From assembly GCA_020201095.1 (NCBI GenBank), contig JAIVHM010000004.1, positions 1 through 46,268 of the forward strand: 46,268 nt of DNA, in the 5' to 3' direction. Of the stretch, positions 1 to 8,172 are shown piece after piece; positions within the stretch are counted from its first letter, which is position 1, and the number at the start of each line of letters is the position of its first letter. This stretch comes from Halomonas sp. GTDB lineage: Bacteria > Pseudomonadota > Gammaproteobacteria > Pseudomonadales > Halomonadaceae. The notes under the pieces are model-generated. The model did not search any database. It saw only the letters and a list, made by a program, of their open reading frames with translations, and was not told where the DNA came from. The position numbers and the translations under genes were made by a program.

Positions 1-491
1 GCGCGCGTCACGTGATCGTGATCGGGTTTCGTAACAGCTACCCCTTAGCGCTGCATTTTCGCCAGCAGTTGATTCAGGCGCGTTCCCAGGTGCGCGTGGT
101 CCCCCAGCCCAACCAATCGTTGGCCGAAGAGATCGTCGATCTTAACGAGCAGGATGTGGTGGTGCTGTTTGGCTTTCGCCGACGCCCGGCAGCGTTTGCT
201 TCGCTGGTGAATGCCCTTGAGTACTCGCCTGCCAAAGTGGCGCTGATTGCTGACCCCACCGCGATAAATTTCGCCTCCCAGGTCAACTGGCTGATGGAGG
301 CGCCGCTGGAAAGTCTTTCGGCGTTTGATAGTTACGCCACAGCCAATAGCCTGATCTGCCTGCTCGCCAACGGTGTTCTGCATCGACGCCTTGGTGAAGG
401 TCGAGAGCGGATCAGTGCGATCAGCGATATTTACGCCGACCTGAGTGAGCTGGAATCACCCATCATGAGTGTTGATTGGAACGCCCAGTAG
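1..491 (+). CDS. MurR/RpiR-family transcriptional regulator, C-terminal SIS domain (5' truncated by window)
   Basis: The reading frame is open from the first bases, so the gene begins upstream and only about 162 C-terminal residues are visible. These form a sugar-isomerase-type (SIS) fold: a first beta strand and loop (VIVIGFRNSYPLA), then VVPQPNQSLAEEI, DVVVLFGFRRRP and VALIADP strands. This matches the effector-binding half of RpiR-type regulators; the N-terminal HTH_6 domain is outside the window. A GTG at 12 is in frame but is an internal valine. The regulator is followed, after about 300 bp, by an ABC importer and ureide enzymes in the same direction, so it probably controls them in response to a phosphorylated or small ligand. 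The ligand cannot be told from the sequence. Confidence 0.8.
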   Translation, partial: ARHVIVIGFRNSYPLALHFRQQLIQARSQVRVVPQPNQSLAEEIVDLNEQDVVVLFGFRRRPAAFASLVNALEYSPAKVALIADPTAINFASQVNWLMEAPLESLSAFDSYATANSLICLLANGVLHRRLGEGRERISAISDIYADLSELESPIMSVDWNAQ

Positions 492-797
492 ACTTCCATC
501 CTGTTGTAGTGCATCTCGTCCTTTTGTTGGGTTAAAACTGCACCAACACCACGCATACGCCCTTTCTTTCTGGCGCGGCGACCGCTGCATAATAGCCAGT
601 GGTCTCAATAAAGCGCTGTTATAAATGCTATTAGCGACTTCTGGCATCGCCATTGCTGTTATGTGAGTGGGTGAAACGAAAGTTTCTTGTATCTACTTTA
701 TGCAACAAAACTTTCATTAGCCTTACATGAATTGCCGCTTCGGCTTAATACATACAAAGAATTGCTTAATAAAGCGCATCCCTGCCAGGAGAGTCCT
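492..797 (+). other. intergenic region between the RpiR-type regulator and the ABC importer
   Basis: This 306-bp AT-richer stretch holds no convincing gene. An in-frame extension of the next gene starts at 687 but precedes its signal peptide and is rejected as coding. It contains the inverted-repeat pair annotated at 673-715 and the ribosome binding site AGGAG just before the ATG at 798. It presumably carries the promoter of the ABC operon, but no clear -35/-10 pair could be fixed by eye. Confidence 0.5.
673..715 (+). promoter_or_regulatory. candidate operator: paired GAAAGTTT / AAACTTTC sites
   Basis: A perfect 5-bp-arm dyad GAAAC-GAAA-GTTTC lies at 673-686. An inverted copy of its core, AAACTTTC, lies at 708-715. 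The centres of GAAAGTTT (678-685) and AAACTTTC (708-715) are 30 bp apart, about three helical turns, as expected for two dimers binding one face of the DNA. It sits about 85-125 bp upstream of the importer start and just after an RpiR-type regulator gene, so it is the best operator candidate. That this regulator binds it is inference. Confidence 0.4.
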
Positions 798-1652
798 ATG
801 AAATTGTTATCGCAGCGTCTTAACCACGCGTTTAATGGCCGCTTAAAGCGACTGCAGACCGGTATCTTAGCAACGGGCTTGAGTGCCGCTGTTGCTCTAG
901 GGGCTGTCGCGACAAGCCCGGACGTTCAGGCGGATGCCCTCGAGGAAATCGAGTCCCGGGGCACCGTTCGTATTGCCGTGCCGCAGGATTTTCCGCCGTT
1001 TGGCTCGGTGGGTACCGATATGGAGCCACGCGGCTACGATATTGATATGGCCAACTATCTCGCTGAGGAGATGGGCGTTGAGCTGGAACTGGTTACCGTG
1101 ACTAGCGCCAACCGGATTCCATATTTAGAGACCGAGCAGGCGGATCTGGTGATTTCCAGCCTGGGTAAGAACCCTGAGCGGGAAGCGGCGATTGATTTTT
1201 CTGATGCCTACGCGCCGTTCTTTTTGGGTGTGTTCAGCGCTGATGAAGATGAAAGCGTTGAAGGACCGGAGGGCTTGGCTGACAAAACCATTGGGGTCAC
1301 CCGTGGTGCCGTAGAAGATATGGAGCTTTCTGAGATTGCCCCGGACTCCACCACGGTGCAGCGCTTTGAAGATAACGCCACTACAATCTCTGCGTTTCTT
1401 TCCGGCCAGGTCGACTATGTGGCGACAGGTAATGTTGTGGCTGCCGAGATCGCCGAGCGTAATAGCGACCGTGCGCCCTCCTTGGTATATCAGCTGAAAG
1501 ACTCACCCTGCTACGTCGGCATGAACAAGAACGAGCCCGCGCTGATGGAAGAGGTCAACCGTCTCATTGCCCAGGGGCTGGAAGATGGCACCTTGAACGA
1601 GATGTCTCAGCGCTGGTTCAGTGCCGACCTGCCTGAAAACTTCGGTAGCTGA
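798..1652 (+). CDS. ABC transporter substrate-binding protein, polar amino acid type (family 3)
   Basis: A 284-residue secreted binding protein. The ATG at 798 is chosen because AGGAG precedes it and it opens a signal peptide: basic residues to about 20, a hydrophobic run ILATGLSAAVALGAVA, cleavage near VQA-DA at about 46. The mature part has the SBP_bac_3 pattern: GTVRIAVPQDFPPFG, the signature-like GYDIDMANYLAEEMGVELELV, DLVISSLGKNPEREAAIDFS, then DKTIGVTRGAVED and the closing LNEMSQRWF. It delivers substrate to the two permeases and ATPase that follow. Amino-acid-type importers take amino acids or related compounds. Co-location with ureide enzymes suggests a ureide or other nitrogen compound, but this is inference. 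Confidence 0.85.
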   Translation: MKLLSQRLNHAFNGRLKRLQTGILATGLSAAVALGAVATSPDVQADALEEIESRGTVRIAVPQDFPPFGSVGTDMEPRGYDIDMANYLAEEMGVELELVTVTSANRIPYLETEQADLVISSLGKNPEREAAIDFSDAYAPFFLGVFSADEDESVEGPEGLADKTIGVTRGAVEDMELSEIAPDSTTVQRFEDNATTISAFLSGQVDYVATGNVVAAEIAERNSDRAPSLVYQLKDSPCYVGMNKNEPALMEEVNRLIAQGLEDGTLNEMSQRWFSADLPENFGS

Positions 1653-1660
1653 GGTTCATC

Positions 1661-2338
1661 ATGGGGCCAACACTCGATTTTCTTACCCTGTTGCCCTACG
1701 TCAGTCAGCTGCTGAAAGGTCTTACCACCACGGTCATTTTGACCGTGGTGACTACCTTGACGGGGCTTGCGCTGGCGGTGGCCGTGGCCTACATGCGCGC
1801 GAATGCGCGGCCATGGGTGCGTTGGGGGCTCGGCGGCTACGTCGAATTGACCCGTAATACGCCTTTTATCGTGCAACTATTTTTTATCTTCTTTGGGCTA
1901 CCGGGGCTTGGCATCAAAATCGATGCCATTACCGCGGCCTTTATTGCCATGACGCTTAATCTGGCCGCCTACAGCGCCGAGATTTTACGCGCCGGTATTA
2001 GCGCCACGGCAAAAGGCCAGTTGGAAGCCGGGCGGGCGCTGGGCATGACCACGCTGCAAAGCTATCGACATGTGGTGCTGGTGCCTGCTTTTGCGCGCGT
2101 TTACCCCGCGCTCATCAGTCAGTCGATTATCGTCATGCTGGGGTCGGCGGTGGTATCACAGATTTCGGTGTTTGATTTGACCTACGCCGCGAATTTTATC
2201 CAGTCACGCAACTTCCGCAGTTTTGAAGTCTACCTGCTGATCACGCTGATCTATCTGCTTCTCGCCTTTGGTATGCGGCGCAGCTTTATGCTGGTGGGCA
2301 AGCGCGTATTCGCCTATCAGCAAGGAGAACAACGATGA
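1661..2338 (+). CDS. amino acid ABC transporter permease (HisM/GlnP type), first subunit
   Basis: A 225-residue inner-membrane permease with about five membrane segments. It carries the amino-acid permease signature around ELTRNTPFIVQLFFIFFGLP and the EAA loop (EAGRALGMTTLQSYRHVVLV, about residues 121-140) that contacts the ATPase. GAGG just upstream overlaps the stop of the binding-protein gene. The gene ends in an ATGA overlap with the second permease, so the two are translationally coupled and probably form a heterodimer. Confidence 0.88.
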   Translation: MGPTLDFLTLLPYVSQLLKGLTTTVILTVVTTLTGLALAVAVAYMRANARPWVRWGLGGYVELTRNTPFIVQLFFIFFGLPGLGIKIDAITAAFIAMTLNLAAYSAEILRAGISATAKGQLEAGRALGMTTLQSYRHVVLVPAFARVYPALISQSIIVMLGSAVVSQISVFDLTYAANFIQSRNFRSFEVYLLITLIYLLLAFGMRRSFMLVGKRVFAYQQGEQR

Positions 2339-2991
2339 TTGAGTTCACCTTCTGGGATATTTTGCGCAACCTGCTGCTGGCAACTCGCTGGACCATCTTG
2401 CTATCGCTGATTGCGTTTGTCGGTGGTGCCACGGTGGGTTTGCTGTTGACCTTCATGCGCCTTTCCAGCAATCGCTGGCTGCAGCGTTTAACGTCACTTT
2501 ACGTTGACCTTTTCCAGGGTACCCCGCTGCTGATGCAGCTGTTTTTGATCTTCTTTGGCGCCGCCGCCATGGGCCATCAGATTTCAGCCTGGATAGCAGC
2601 CTCCATTGCGCTCACGCTATTTACCAGCGCCTTTCTTTGCGACATCTGGCGGGGTTGTCTTGAGGCGGTCGCCAAAGGGCAGTGGCATGCATCGCAGGTG
2701 CTGGGGATGAACTATTTCCAGACCATGCGCCATGTGATTCTGCCCCAGGCGCTACGCCTGTCGATTCCGCCCACGGTGGGGTTCTCGGTGCAGGTCATCA
2801 AAGGCACGGCACTGGCGTCCATCATTGGCTTTGTCGAGCTGACCAAGGCCGGCACCATGCTCAATAACGCTACCTTTGAACCCTTTACCATCTTTGCTTT
2901 GGTGGCTCTGCTTTACTTCGCGCTGTGCTACCCACTTTCCTGCTACGCGCGCTATCTGGAGAAAAAGCTCTATGACGCTGGTTTACGTTGA
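2335..2991 (+). CDS. amino acid ABC transporter permease (HisQ/GlnP type), second subunit
   Basis: A 218-residue membrane protein paralogous to the preceding permease, with YVDLFQGTPLLMQLFLIFFG near residues 55-75 and the EAA loop EAVAKGQWHASQVLGMNYFQ. AAGGAG lies before the ATG, which overlaps the upstream stop by 4 bp. Its last 20 bp overlap the start of the ATPase gene. It forms the second half of the transmembrane channel. Confidence 0.88.
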   Translation: MIEFTFWDILRNLLLATRWTILLSLIAFVGGATVGLLLTFMRLSSNRWLQRLTSLYVDLFQGTPLLMQLFLIFFGAAAMGHQISAWIAASIALTLFTSAFLCDIWRGCLEAVAKGQWHASQVLGMNYFQTMRHVILPQALRLSIPPTVGFSVQVIKGTALASIIGFVELTKAGTMLNNATFEPFTIFALVALLYFALCYPLSCYARYLEKKLYDAGLR

Positions 2992-3700
2992 TAACGTTCA
3001 TAAGGCCTTTGGCGATCTGGAAGTATTGAAAGGTATTAACCTTTCGGTCGCGCAAGGCGAAGTCGTCGCCATTATTGGCCGCAGCGGTTCGGGTAAAAGT
3101 ACCCTGCTGCGCTGCCTGAATCAGCTCGAAAAACACGACAGCGGCGAGATCACCATCGCCGACAAGCAACTGGATGCAGCTTCCATGTCCGCCAGGGAAC
3201 TGAGTGAAAACGTCGGTATGGTATTCCAGAGCTTTAACCTGTTCCCCCATAAAACTGTGGGTGAAAATGTCTGCCTGGCGCCACTAGTGGTGCGTGGCGA
3301 GGACAAAGCTGAGGTTGATAAGATCGCTCATGAAGTGCTTGAGAAAGTGGGCCTGTTAGACAAATACGATGCTTACCCGGCGCAGCTTTCCGGCGGACAG
3401 CAGCAACGGGTGGCCATTGCCCGGGCGCTCGCCATGCGCCCTAAAGTGATGCTCTGTGATGAGGTGACCTCGGCGCTTGACCCGGAACTGGTGGGGGAAG
3501 TTCTGCGCGTGCTGGAAACGCTGGCAGCCGAAGGCATGACGCTGATTCTGGTCACCCACGAAATGAGCTTTGCACGGGACGTGGCCGACCGCGTCGTGTT
3601 TATGCACGAGGGGCGCATCCACGAAGAGGGCGCCCCAAGCGAGCTATTCGCCAATCCGCAAACAGCTGAATTGCGCCAATTCATTTCAGCGGTTCTCTAG
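2972..3700 (+). CDS. amino acid ABC transporter ATP-binding protein (GlnQ/HisP type)
   Basis: A 242-residue ATPase. The start at ATG 2972 (MTLVYVDNVHKAFGDLEVL) is preferred over the longer frame from 2876, whose extra residues lie over the permease and are not ABC-like. Walker A GRSGSGKST, Q-loop VFQSFNLFPH, signature LSGGQQQR, Walker B VMLCDEVTSALD and the switch histidine in LVTHEM are all intact. It powers the importer encoded by the three preceding genes and closes that operon. About 100 bp separate it from the ureide enzyme genes. Confidence 0.9.
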   Translation: MTLVYVDNVHKAFGDLEVLKGINLSVAQGEVVAIIGRSGSGKSTLLRCLNQLEKHDSGEITIADKQLDAASMSARELSENVGMVFQSFNLFPHKTVGENVCLAPLVVRGEDKAEVDKIAHEVLEKVGLLDKYDAYPAQLSGGQQQRVAIARALAMRPKVMLCDEVTSALDPELVGEVLRVLETLAAEGMTLILVTHEMSFARDVADRVVFMHEGRIHEEGAPSELFANPQTAELRQFISAVL

Positions 3701-3804
3701 CGTAATATCGTATACAAGGATGAATACATAAAACTGTTGTAAAAAGCATCGTAACAACAGCTGCCCGCACGCCATGCTTAACCCTAGATTAAAAGGGAGA
3801 AATA

Positions 3805-4650
3805 ATGCCAACAAATCTTCGCTCGGCTAGCTACTACGCCCCCACCGGCGGACACCCGCCGCAAACCCAGATCACCGCCGACCGCGCGGTATTTACCGAG
3901 GCCTATGCGCTGATTCCAAAAGGCGTGATGCGCGATATCGTCACCAGCAATCTGCCGTTCTGGGAAGGCACCCGGCTGTGGGTGCTGGCGCGGCCGCTGT
4001 CGGGGTTTGCCGAGACGTTCTCCCAATACATCATGGAAGTACAGCCGGAGGGGGGCAGTGATAAGCCGGAGCTGGACCCTCAGGCAGAAGGCGTGTTGTT
4101 TGTGGTGGAGGGCGAGTTAACCCTGACGCTGGCAGGCGAGCGCCATACCATGCGCCCCGGTGGCTATGCGTTTATCCCGCCGGGTAGCCATTGGCAGGTG
4201 CGCAACGAAAGCCGTGAGCCGGTGCGCTTTCATTGGCTGCGCAAGGCGTATGAGTATGTGGAAGGGCTGGAGGTGCCCAAGGCGTTTGTCACCAACGAGC
4301 AGGACATTGCCCCTATTGAGATGCCGGGTACCGAAGGCCGCTGGGCGACCACGCGCTTTGTCGACCCGGCGGATGTTCGCCACGATATGCACGTCAATAT
4401 CGTGACTTTCCAGCCCGGCGGCGTGATCCCCTTCGATGAAACCCATGTCATGGAACACGGCTTGTACGTGCTAGAAGGCAAAGCCGTTTATCACTTGAAT
4501 CAAAACTGGGTAGAAGTCGAAGCTGGGGATTTCATGTGGCTGCGCGCCTTCTGCCCCCAGGCCTGCTACGCCGCTGGCCCCGGTCCGTTCCGGTACTTGT
4601 TGTACAAAGATGTCAATCGTCATGCCTCTCTTAAACTGTCGTCTCGCTAA
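3805..4650 (+). CDS. allE: (S)-ureidoglycine aminohydrolase, bicupin
   Basis: A 281-residue two-cupin protein close to the family's usual length. It hydrolyses (S)-ureidoglycine to (S)-ureidoglycolate and ammonia in the cytoplasm, downstream of allantoate in purine catabolism. The C-terminal cupin keeps the metal-binding set known for this family: E212, H214 and H218 in DETHVMEHG, and Q252 in FCPQACYAAG. The N-terminal cupin is LFVVEGELTLTL...PGGYAFIPPGSHW. AAAAGGGAG precedes the start. The next gene begins 9 bp after its stop and encodes the enzyme for the following step. The preceding 104 bp hold a GTATAC element and a CTGTTGT/ACAACAG inverted repeat (3734-3760) of unknown role. Confidence 0.9.
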   Translation: MPTNLRSASYYAPTGGHPPQTQITADRAVFTEAYALIPKGVMRDIVTSNLPFWEGTRLWVLARPLSGFAETFSQYIMEVQPEGGSDKPELDPQAEGVLFVVEGELTLTLAGERHTMRPGGYAFIPPGSHWQVRNESREPVRFHWLRKAYEYVEGLEVPKAFVTNEQDIAPIEMPGTEGRWATTRFVDPADVRHDMHVNIVTFQPGGVIPFDETHVMEHGLYVLEGKAVYHLNQNWVEVEAGDFMWLRAFCPQACYAAGPGPFRYLLYKDVNRHASLKLSSR

Positions 4651-4659
4651 GGAGCCGCA

Positions 4660-5151
4660 ATGCTGGAACTCAAAGCTGAGCCGTTAACGGCAGAGGCGTT
4701 TGCGCCTTTTGGCGATGTCATGGATGCGCGTACATCGAAGTCGTTTCCCATTAATGCCGGGCGCACCCAGCGTCATCACGACCTGGCGAAGGTCGAAACC
4801 CTGGGTGACAACGCCCGCACGCTGATCAATATCTTTGTCAGCCAGCCGGTCACGCTGCCGCTGGAGCTTACGTTTCTCGAGCGCCACCCCCAGGGCAGCC
4901 AGGCGTTTATGCCGCTGCATGAAGAGCGGTTTATTGTGGTGGTCGCTCCTCCCGGCGAGCGCATTGCAGACTCGGATGTGCGCGCTTTTGTGACCGATGG
5001 CCGCCAGGGCGTCAATTATCACGCGGGCACTTGGCACGCCATTCAATCGGTGCTCGAACGCGAAGGCGAGTTTGTAGTCGTGGATCGGGGCGGCGACGGT
5101 AACAACTGCGACGAATACCCGTTGTCACTGCGCGTCCATCTCTCCGAATAG
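4660..5151 (+). CDS. allA: ureidoglycolate lyase
   Basis: A 163-residue protein of the AllA family, of full length, opening with LTAEAFAPFGDVMDA. Conserved blocks include INAGRTQRHHDLA, FLERHPQGSQAFMPL, FIVVVAPPG, the beta-barrel segment VNYHAGTWHAIQSVL and the C-terminal VVDRGGDGNNCDE. It splits ureidoglycolate into glyoxylate and urea. AAGGAG lies at good spacing, 9 bp after the aminohydrolase gene, so the two form an operon covering consecutive steps. Confidence 0.92.
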   Translation: MLELKAEPLTAEAFAPFGDVMDARTSKSFPINAGRTQRHHDLAKVETLGDNARTLINIFVSQPVTLPLELTFLERHPQGSQAFMPLHEERFIVVVAPPGERIADSDVRAFVTDGRQGVNYHAGTWHAIQSVLEREGEFVVVDRGGDGNNCDEYPLSLRVHLSE

Positions 5152-5233
5152 CGCGGAGTGTTGCATAGCGGTCATGTTTCGCGCGTTATACTGTTAGGCT
5201 AGTGACTATCTACATTAAGCGCCTGGGAGCTTT

Positions 5234-6718
5234 ATGAACGCACTGCACTATTCCTCCATCCGCCGCACCAAAATTGTTGCCACCTTAGGGCCTGCCAGCG
5301 ACCGCGAGGGCGTGCTAGACGCCATGCTCGCGGCGGGGGTTGACGTGGTGCGGCTGAACTTTTCCCATGGAAACGCTGACGATCATCGTCGCAGACTTCA
5401 AGAGGTACGCGAGGCCGCCACCAAGCTGGGCAAAAGTGTGGCCGTGTTGGGCGACCTCCAGGGCCCGAAAATCCGCGTCGCGCGCTTTAAAGAAGGCGCG
5501 GTGACGCTGCAGGAAGGTCAGCCGTTTATTCTCGATATGGCGATGGACGGCGATGCGGGTGACAGCACACGGGTCGGCTGTGACTATAAGACGCTCGCCG
5601 ATGATGTCGTGGCCGGTGATCGCTTGCTGCTCGATGATGGCCGCGTAGTGCTGGATGTCACCGGCGTCAAGGGCGCGCAGATTCACACCAAGGTCGTGGT
5701 GGGCGGCAAGCTCTCCAACAACAAGGGCATTAACAAGCAGGGCGGTGGGCTTTCGGCCCCAGCGCTCACCGAGAAAGATAAGGAAGACCTTAAAACCGCG
5801 GTCGAGATCGGCGTTGATTACTTGGCGATCTCCTTCCCGCGCTCCGCCGACGACATGCTTGAGGCGCGCCGCTTATTGGGTGAGGCAGGTAAAGATATCG
5901 GCCTGGTAGCCAAAGTGGAGCGCGCCGAAGCAGTGGCCGATGACGCCACGCTGGATGGCATTATTGAGGCCTCGGAGGCGGTAATGGTCGCGCGCGGCGA
6001 TCTGGGCGTCGAGATTGGCGATGCCCAACTGGTGGGCGTGCAAAAACGCATGATCAAGCGGGCGCGGACGCTCAATCGTGTTGTGATCACTGCCACACAA
6101 ATGATGGAGAGCATGATCGAGTCTCCGTTGCCAACGCGTGCCGAGGTGTTCGATGTGGCCAACGCCGTGCTGGATGGCAGCGACGCGGTGATGCTCTCGG
6201 CGGAAACCGCCGCTGGAGACTATCCCGTCGAGACCGTCGATGCCATGGCGCGGGTATGCCTGGGCGCCGAGCGCGAAAAAACCGCTCAGGAGTCGGGCCA
6301 CCGTATTCATGAAGGCTTTTCCCGCCCGGACGAAACCATTGCGCTCTCCTCCATGTACGCGGCCAACCACATGGAAGGCGTCACGGCGATTGCCTGTATG
6401 ACCTCGTCGGGCTATACCCCGCTGATCGCCTCGCGGATCCGCTCGGGGCTGCCGATTGTCGGCCTGGCGCATAACCCCATCGCCCAGCGGCGTATGGCGC
6501 TGTACCGCGGTGTGGTATCGCTACCTTTCGACACGACCGAAATGGCCGCCACCGAGCTGAATGACCGCGCGCTTGAAGTGTTGGTAAAACAGGGCGTCGC
6601 CAAGCCGGGCGATTACGTGATTTTGACCCGCGGCGATCACATGAACGCCCACGGTGGGACCAACACCATGAAAGTGATGGCGATCACCGAGCAGCACCTT
6701 CCCTCGCAGGCGGGCTAG
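5234..6718 (+). CDS. pyk: pyruvate kinase
   Basis: A 494-residue full-length pyruvate kinase (PEP + ADP to pyruvate + ATP). Seen are [36 protein letters not shown], the B-domain, the active-site [32 protein letters not shown] and the C-terminal allosteric domain ending GTNTMKVM. It resembles the PykA/type II form. GGGAG precedes the ATG, and a possible -10 (TATACT) lies at 5187-5192. Its place after allA fits a known arrangement in which a pyruvate kinase completes glyoxylate assimilation (glyoxylate, tartronate semialdehyde, glycerate, PEP, pyruvate). The other genes of that route are not in the window. Confidence 0.95.
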   Translation: MNALHYSSIRRTKIVATLGPASDREGVLDAMLAAGVDVVRLNFSHGNADDHRRRLQEVREAATKLGKSVAVLGDLQGPKIRVARFKEGAVTLQEGQPFILDMAMDGDAGDSTRVGCDYKTLADDVVAGDRLLLDDGRVVLDVTGVKGAQIHTKVVVGGKLSNNKGINKQGGGLSAPALTEKDKEDLKTAVEIGVDYLAISFPRSADDMLEARRLLGEAGKDIGLVAKVERAEAVADDATLDGIIEASEAVMVARGDLGVEIGDAQLVGVQKRMIKRARTLNRVVITATQMMESMIESPLPTRAEVFDVANAVLDGSDAVMLSAETAAGDYPVETVDAMARVCLGAEREKTAQESGHRIHEGFSRPDETIALSSMYAANHMEGVTAIACMTSSGYTPLIASRIRSGLPIVGLAHNPIAQRRMALYRGVVSLPFDTTEMAATELNDRALEVLVKQGVAKPGDYVILTRGDHMNAHGGTNTMKVMAITEQHLPSQAG

Positions 6719-6721
6719 CGG

Positions 6722-7504
6722 GTGCGTCGCTTGCGCAGGCATGGACTGTGGTTGGCGTGGCTGTTGCTTTTCGCCATGCCCGCGTCGGCGGGGACGGCGA
6801 CGGTGGCAGCGGCGTCTTCCTTGCAGTTCGCGCTAACTGAAGCTTCCGAGCGCTTCGAGCACGACACCGGGCACACGCTACGGCTGAACTTTGGTTCTTC
6901 GGGCAATTTTCGACGCCAAATTGCCCAGGGCGCGCCGTTTGAGCTGTTCCTTTCCGCCGATGAGCGCTACGTAGAGGCGCTTTATAATGAAGGGCATACC
7001 CGCGATGAGGGCGTGATTTACGCCATGGGGCGTTTGGTATGGTTGCAGCGAGCTGGGCAGGGAGTGACGCTTGGTGAGGACGCGCCGCTGTTGGGCGTGG
7101 AGCAGGCACTGACGCGCCATGAGAATGGTGAACGCCCACGTATCGCGCTTGCCAACCCTGAGCACGCACCGTATGGCATTGCCGCCAAGCAAGCGCTGAC
7201 TCATGCGGGGCTTTGGGATCAGACCGAGCCGCTGCGAGTGCTGGGCGAAAATGTCTCCCAGGCGGCGCAGTTTGCGCTTTCCGATGATGCTCAAGGCGGG
7301 CTGGTGGCCTATTCGCTGGCGCTGGTGCCGCCGTTATCCGAGCGAAGTGAGTACATGCTCATTCCTGAGGATTGGCACGAGCCGCTGAGCCAGCGCATGG
7401 TGCTTACCCGCCAGGCAGGCGATGTCGCTGAGGCGTTTTATACCTGGCTCCAGCAGGCAGAGGGGCGGGCGATTTTTCAACAACATGGGTTTAGTACAGA
7501 CTGA
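6722..7504 (+). CDS. modA: molybdate ABC transporter substrate-binding protein
   Basis: A 260-residue periplasmic molybdate-binding protein. It starts at GTG 6722, only 3 bp after the pyruvate kinase stop. The signal peptide is RRLRRHGLWLAWLLLFAMPA, with cleavage near ASA-G. The ModA hallmarks AAASSLQFALTEASERFE, NFGSSGNFRRQIAQGAPFELFLSAD and IALANPEHAPYGIAAKQAL are present; the two SS/SG loops bind the oxyanion. The stop overlaps the modB start by 1 bp. No room is left for a ModE operator before the gene, so expression probably depends on read-through from pyk or on a promoter inside pyk. Confidence 0.9.
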   Translation: MRRLRRHGLWLAWLLLFAMPASAGTATVAAASSLQFALTEASERFEHDTGHTLRLNFGSSGNFRRQIAQGAPFELFLSADERYVEALYNEGHTRDEGVIYAMGRLVWLQRAGQGVTLGEDAPLLGVEQALTRHENGERPRIALANPEHAPYGIAAKQALTHAGLWDQTEPLRVLGENVSQAAQFALSDDAQGGLVAYSLALVPPLSERSEYMLIPEDWHEPLSQRMVLTRQAGDVAEAFYTWLQQAEGRAIFQQHGFSTD

Positions 7505-8172
7505 TGGACTGGTCGGCGCTATCTGTGTCATTCCGCCTGGCGGCGCTAACGTGCGTGTGTTTGCTTCCGTTAGGGATTTTCCTGGGTCGCTGGTTGGCAA
7601 GCGCTCGCTTTCGCGGCAAAGGTCTTTGCGAAGCGCTGGTGGCACTGCCGTTGGTGCTGCCGCCAACCGTATTGGGGTTTTATCTGCTGCAAAGCTTTGG
7701 CCGCGACGCGCCGTTTGGCCAACTCTGGATGTCGCTCACCGGGGGCGGTCTTAATTTTACCTTCAGCGGTATCCTGCTGGCCTCGCTGATCGCCAATCTG
7801 CCCTTTGCGGTGCAGCCGATTCAGCGCGCGTTTGAAAATGTCCCCCATAACCTCCGCGAGGCAGCGTGGTGCAGCGGGCTAAGCCCGTGGCAAACGCTGT
7901 TGCGCATCGAGCTGCCGCTGGTGTGGCCGGGTATCCTGTCCGCCACCGCGCTGACCTTCGCCCATACTCTGGGTGAATTTGGTGTGATATTGATGGTCGG
8001 TGGGGCGATAGACGGCGAAACCCGGACACTGGCCATTGCCATTTATGATCGGGTGCAGGCCTTTGACGAGCAGGGGGCCGCCCTGATGGCGGCGTTGTTG
8101 CTGGTGGTGTCGTTTACCACCCTGGGCGTGGTCTATGGCTTGGCGGGTCGCCGGAGGTGGGCACGTGGCTAG
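7504..8172 (+). CDS. modB: molybdate ABC transporter permease
   Basis: A 222-residue inner-membrane permease with about five membrane helices. It shows the ModB/CysT-type blocks EALVALPLVLPPTVLGFYLL, LIANLPFAVQPIQRAF and the EAA loop REAAWCSGLSPWQTLLRIEL, followed by THTLGEFG-like AHTLGEFGVILMVGG. It overlaps modA by 1 bp and modC by 8 bp, indicating tight coupling. Confidence 0.92.
   Translation: MDWSALSVSFRLAALTCVCLLPLGIFLGRWLASARFRGKGLCEALVALPLVLPPTVLGFYLLQSFGRDAPFGQLWMSLTGGGLNFTFSGILLASLIANLPFAVQPIQRAFENVPHNLREAAWCSGLSPWQTLLRIELPLVWPGILSATALTFAHTLGEFGVILMVGGAIDGETRTLAIAIYDRVQAFDEQGAALMAALLLVVSFTTLGVVYGLAGRRRWARG

Noticed and set aside
504-537. Possible NtrC-like half sites (GTGCA and TGCACC) upstream of the ABC operon
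   Set aside because: The spacing does not match the 17-bp NtrC dyad and no sigma-54 promoter (GG-N10-GC) was found in register.
3734-3760. Inverted repeat CTGTTGT/ACAACAG and a nearby GTATAC before allE
   Set aside because: The arms are short with a 13-nt loop, there is no T-run for a terminator, and no GntR-type regulator is in the window to pair with it. It is noted in the allE entry only.
5161-5192. TTGCAT ... TATACT as a sigma-70 promoter of pyk
   Set aside because: The spacing is 20 bp, outside the usual 16-18; only the -10-like element is mentioned.
5873-6472. A 199-codon minus-strand frame opposite pyruvate kinase
   Set aside because: It is antisense to conserved catalytic motifs of pyk and has His/Arg-rich composition with no domain.
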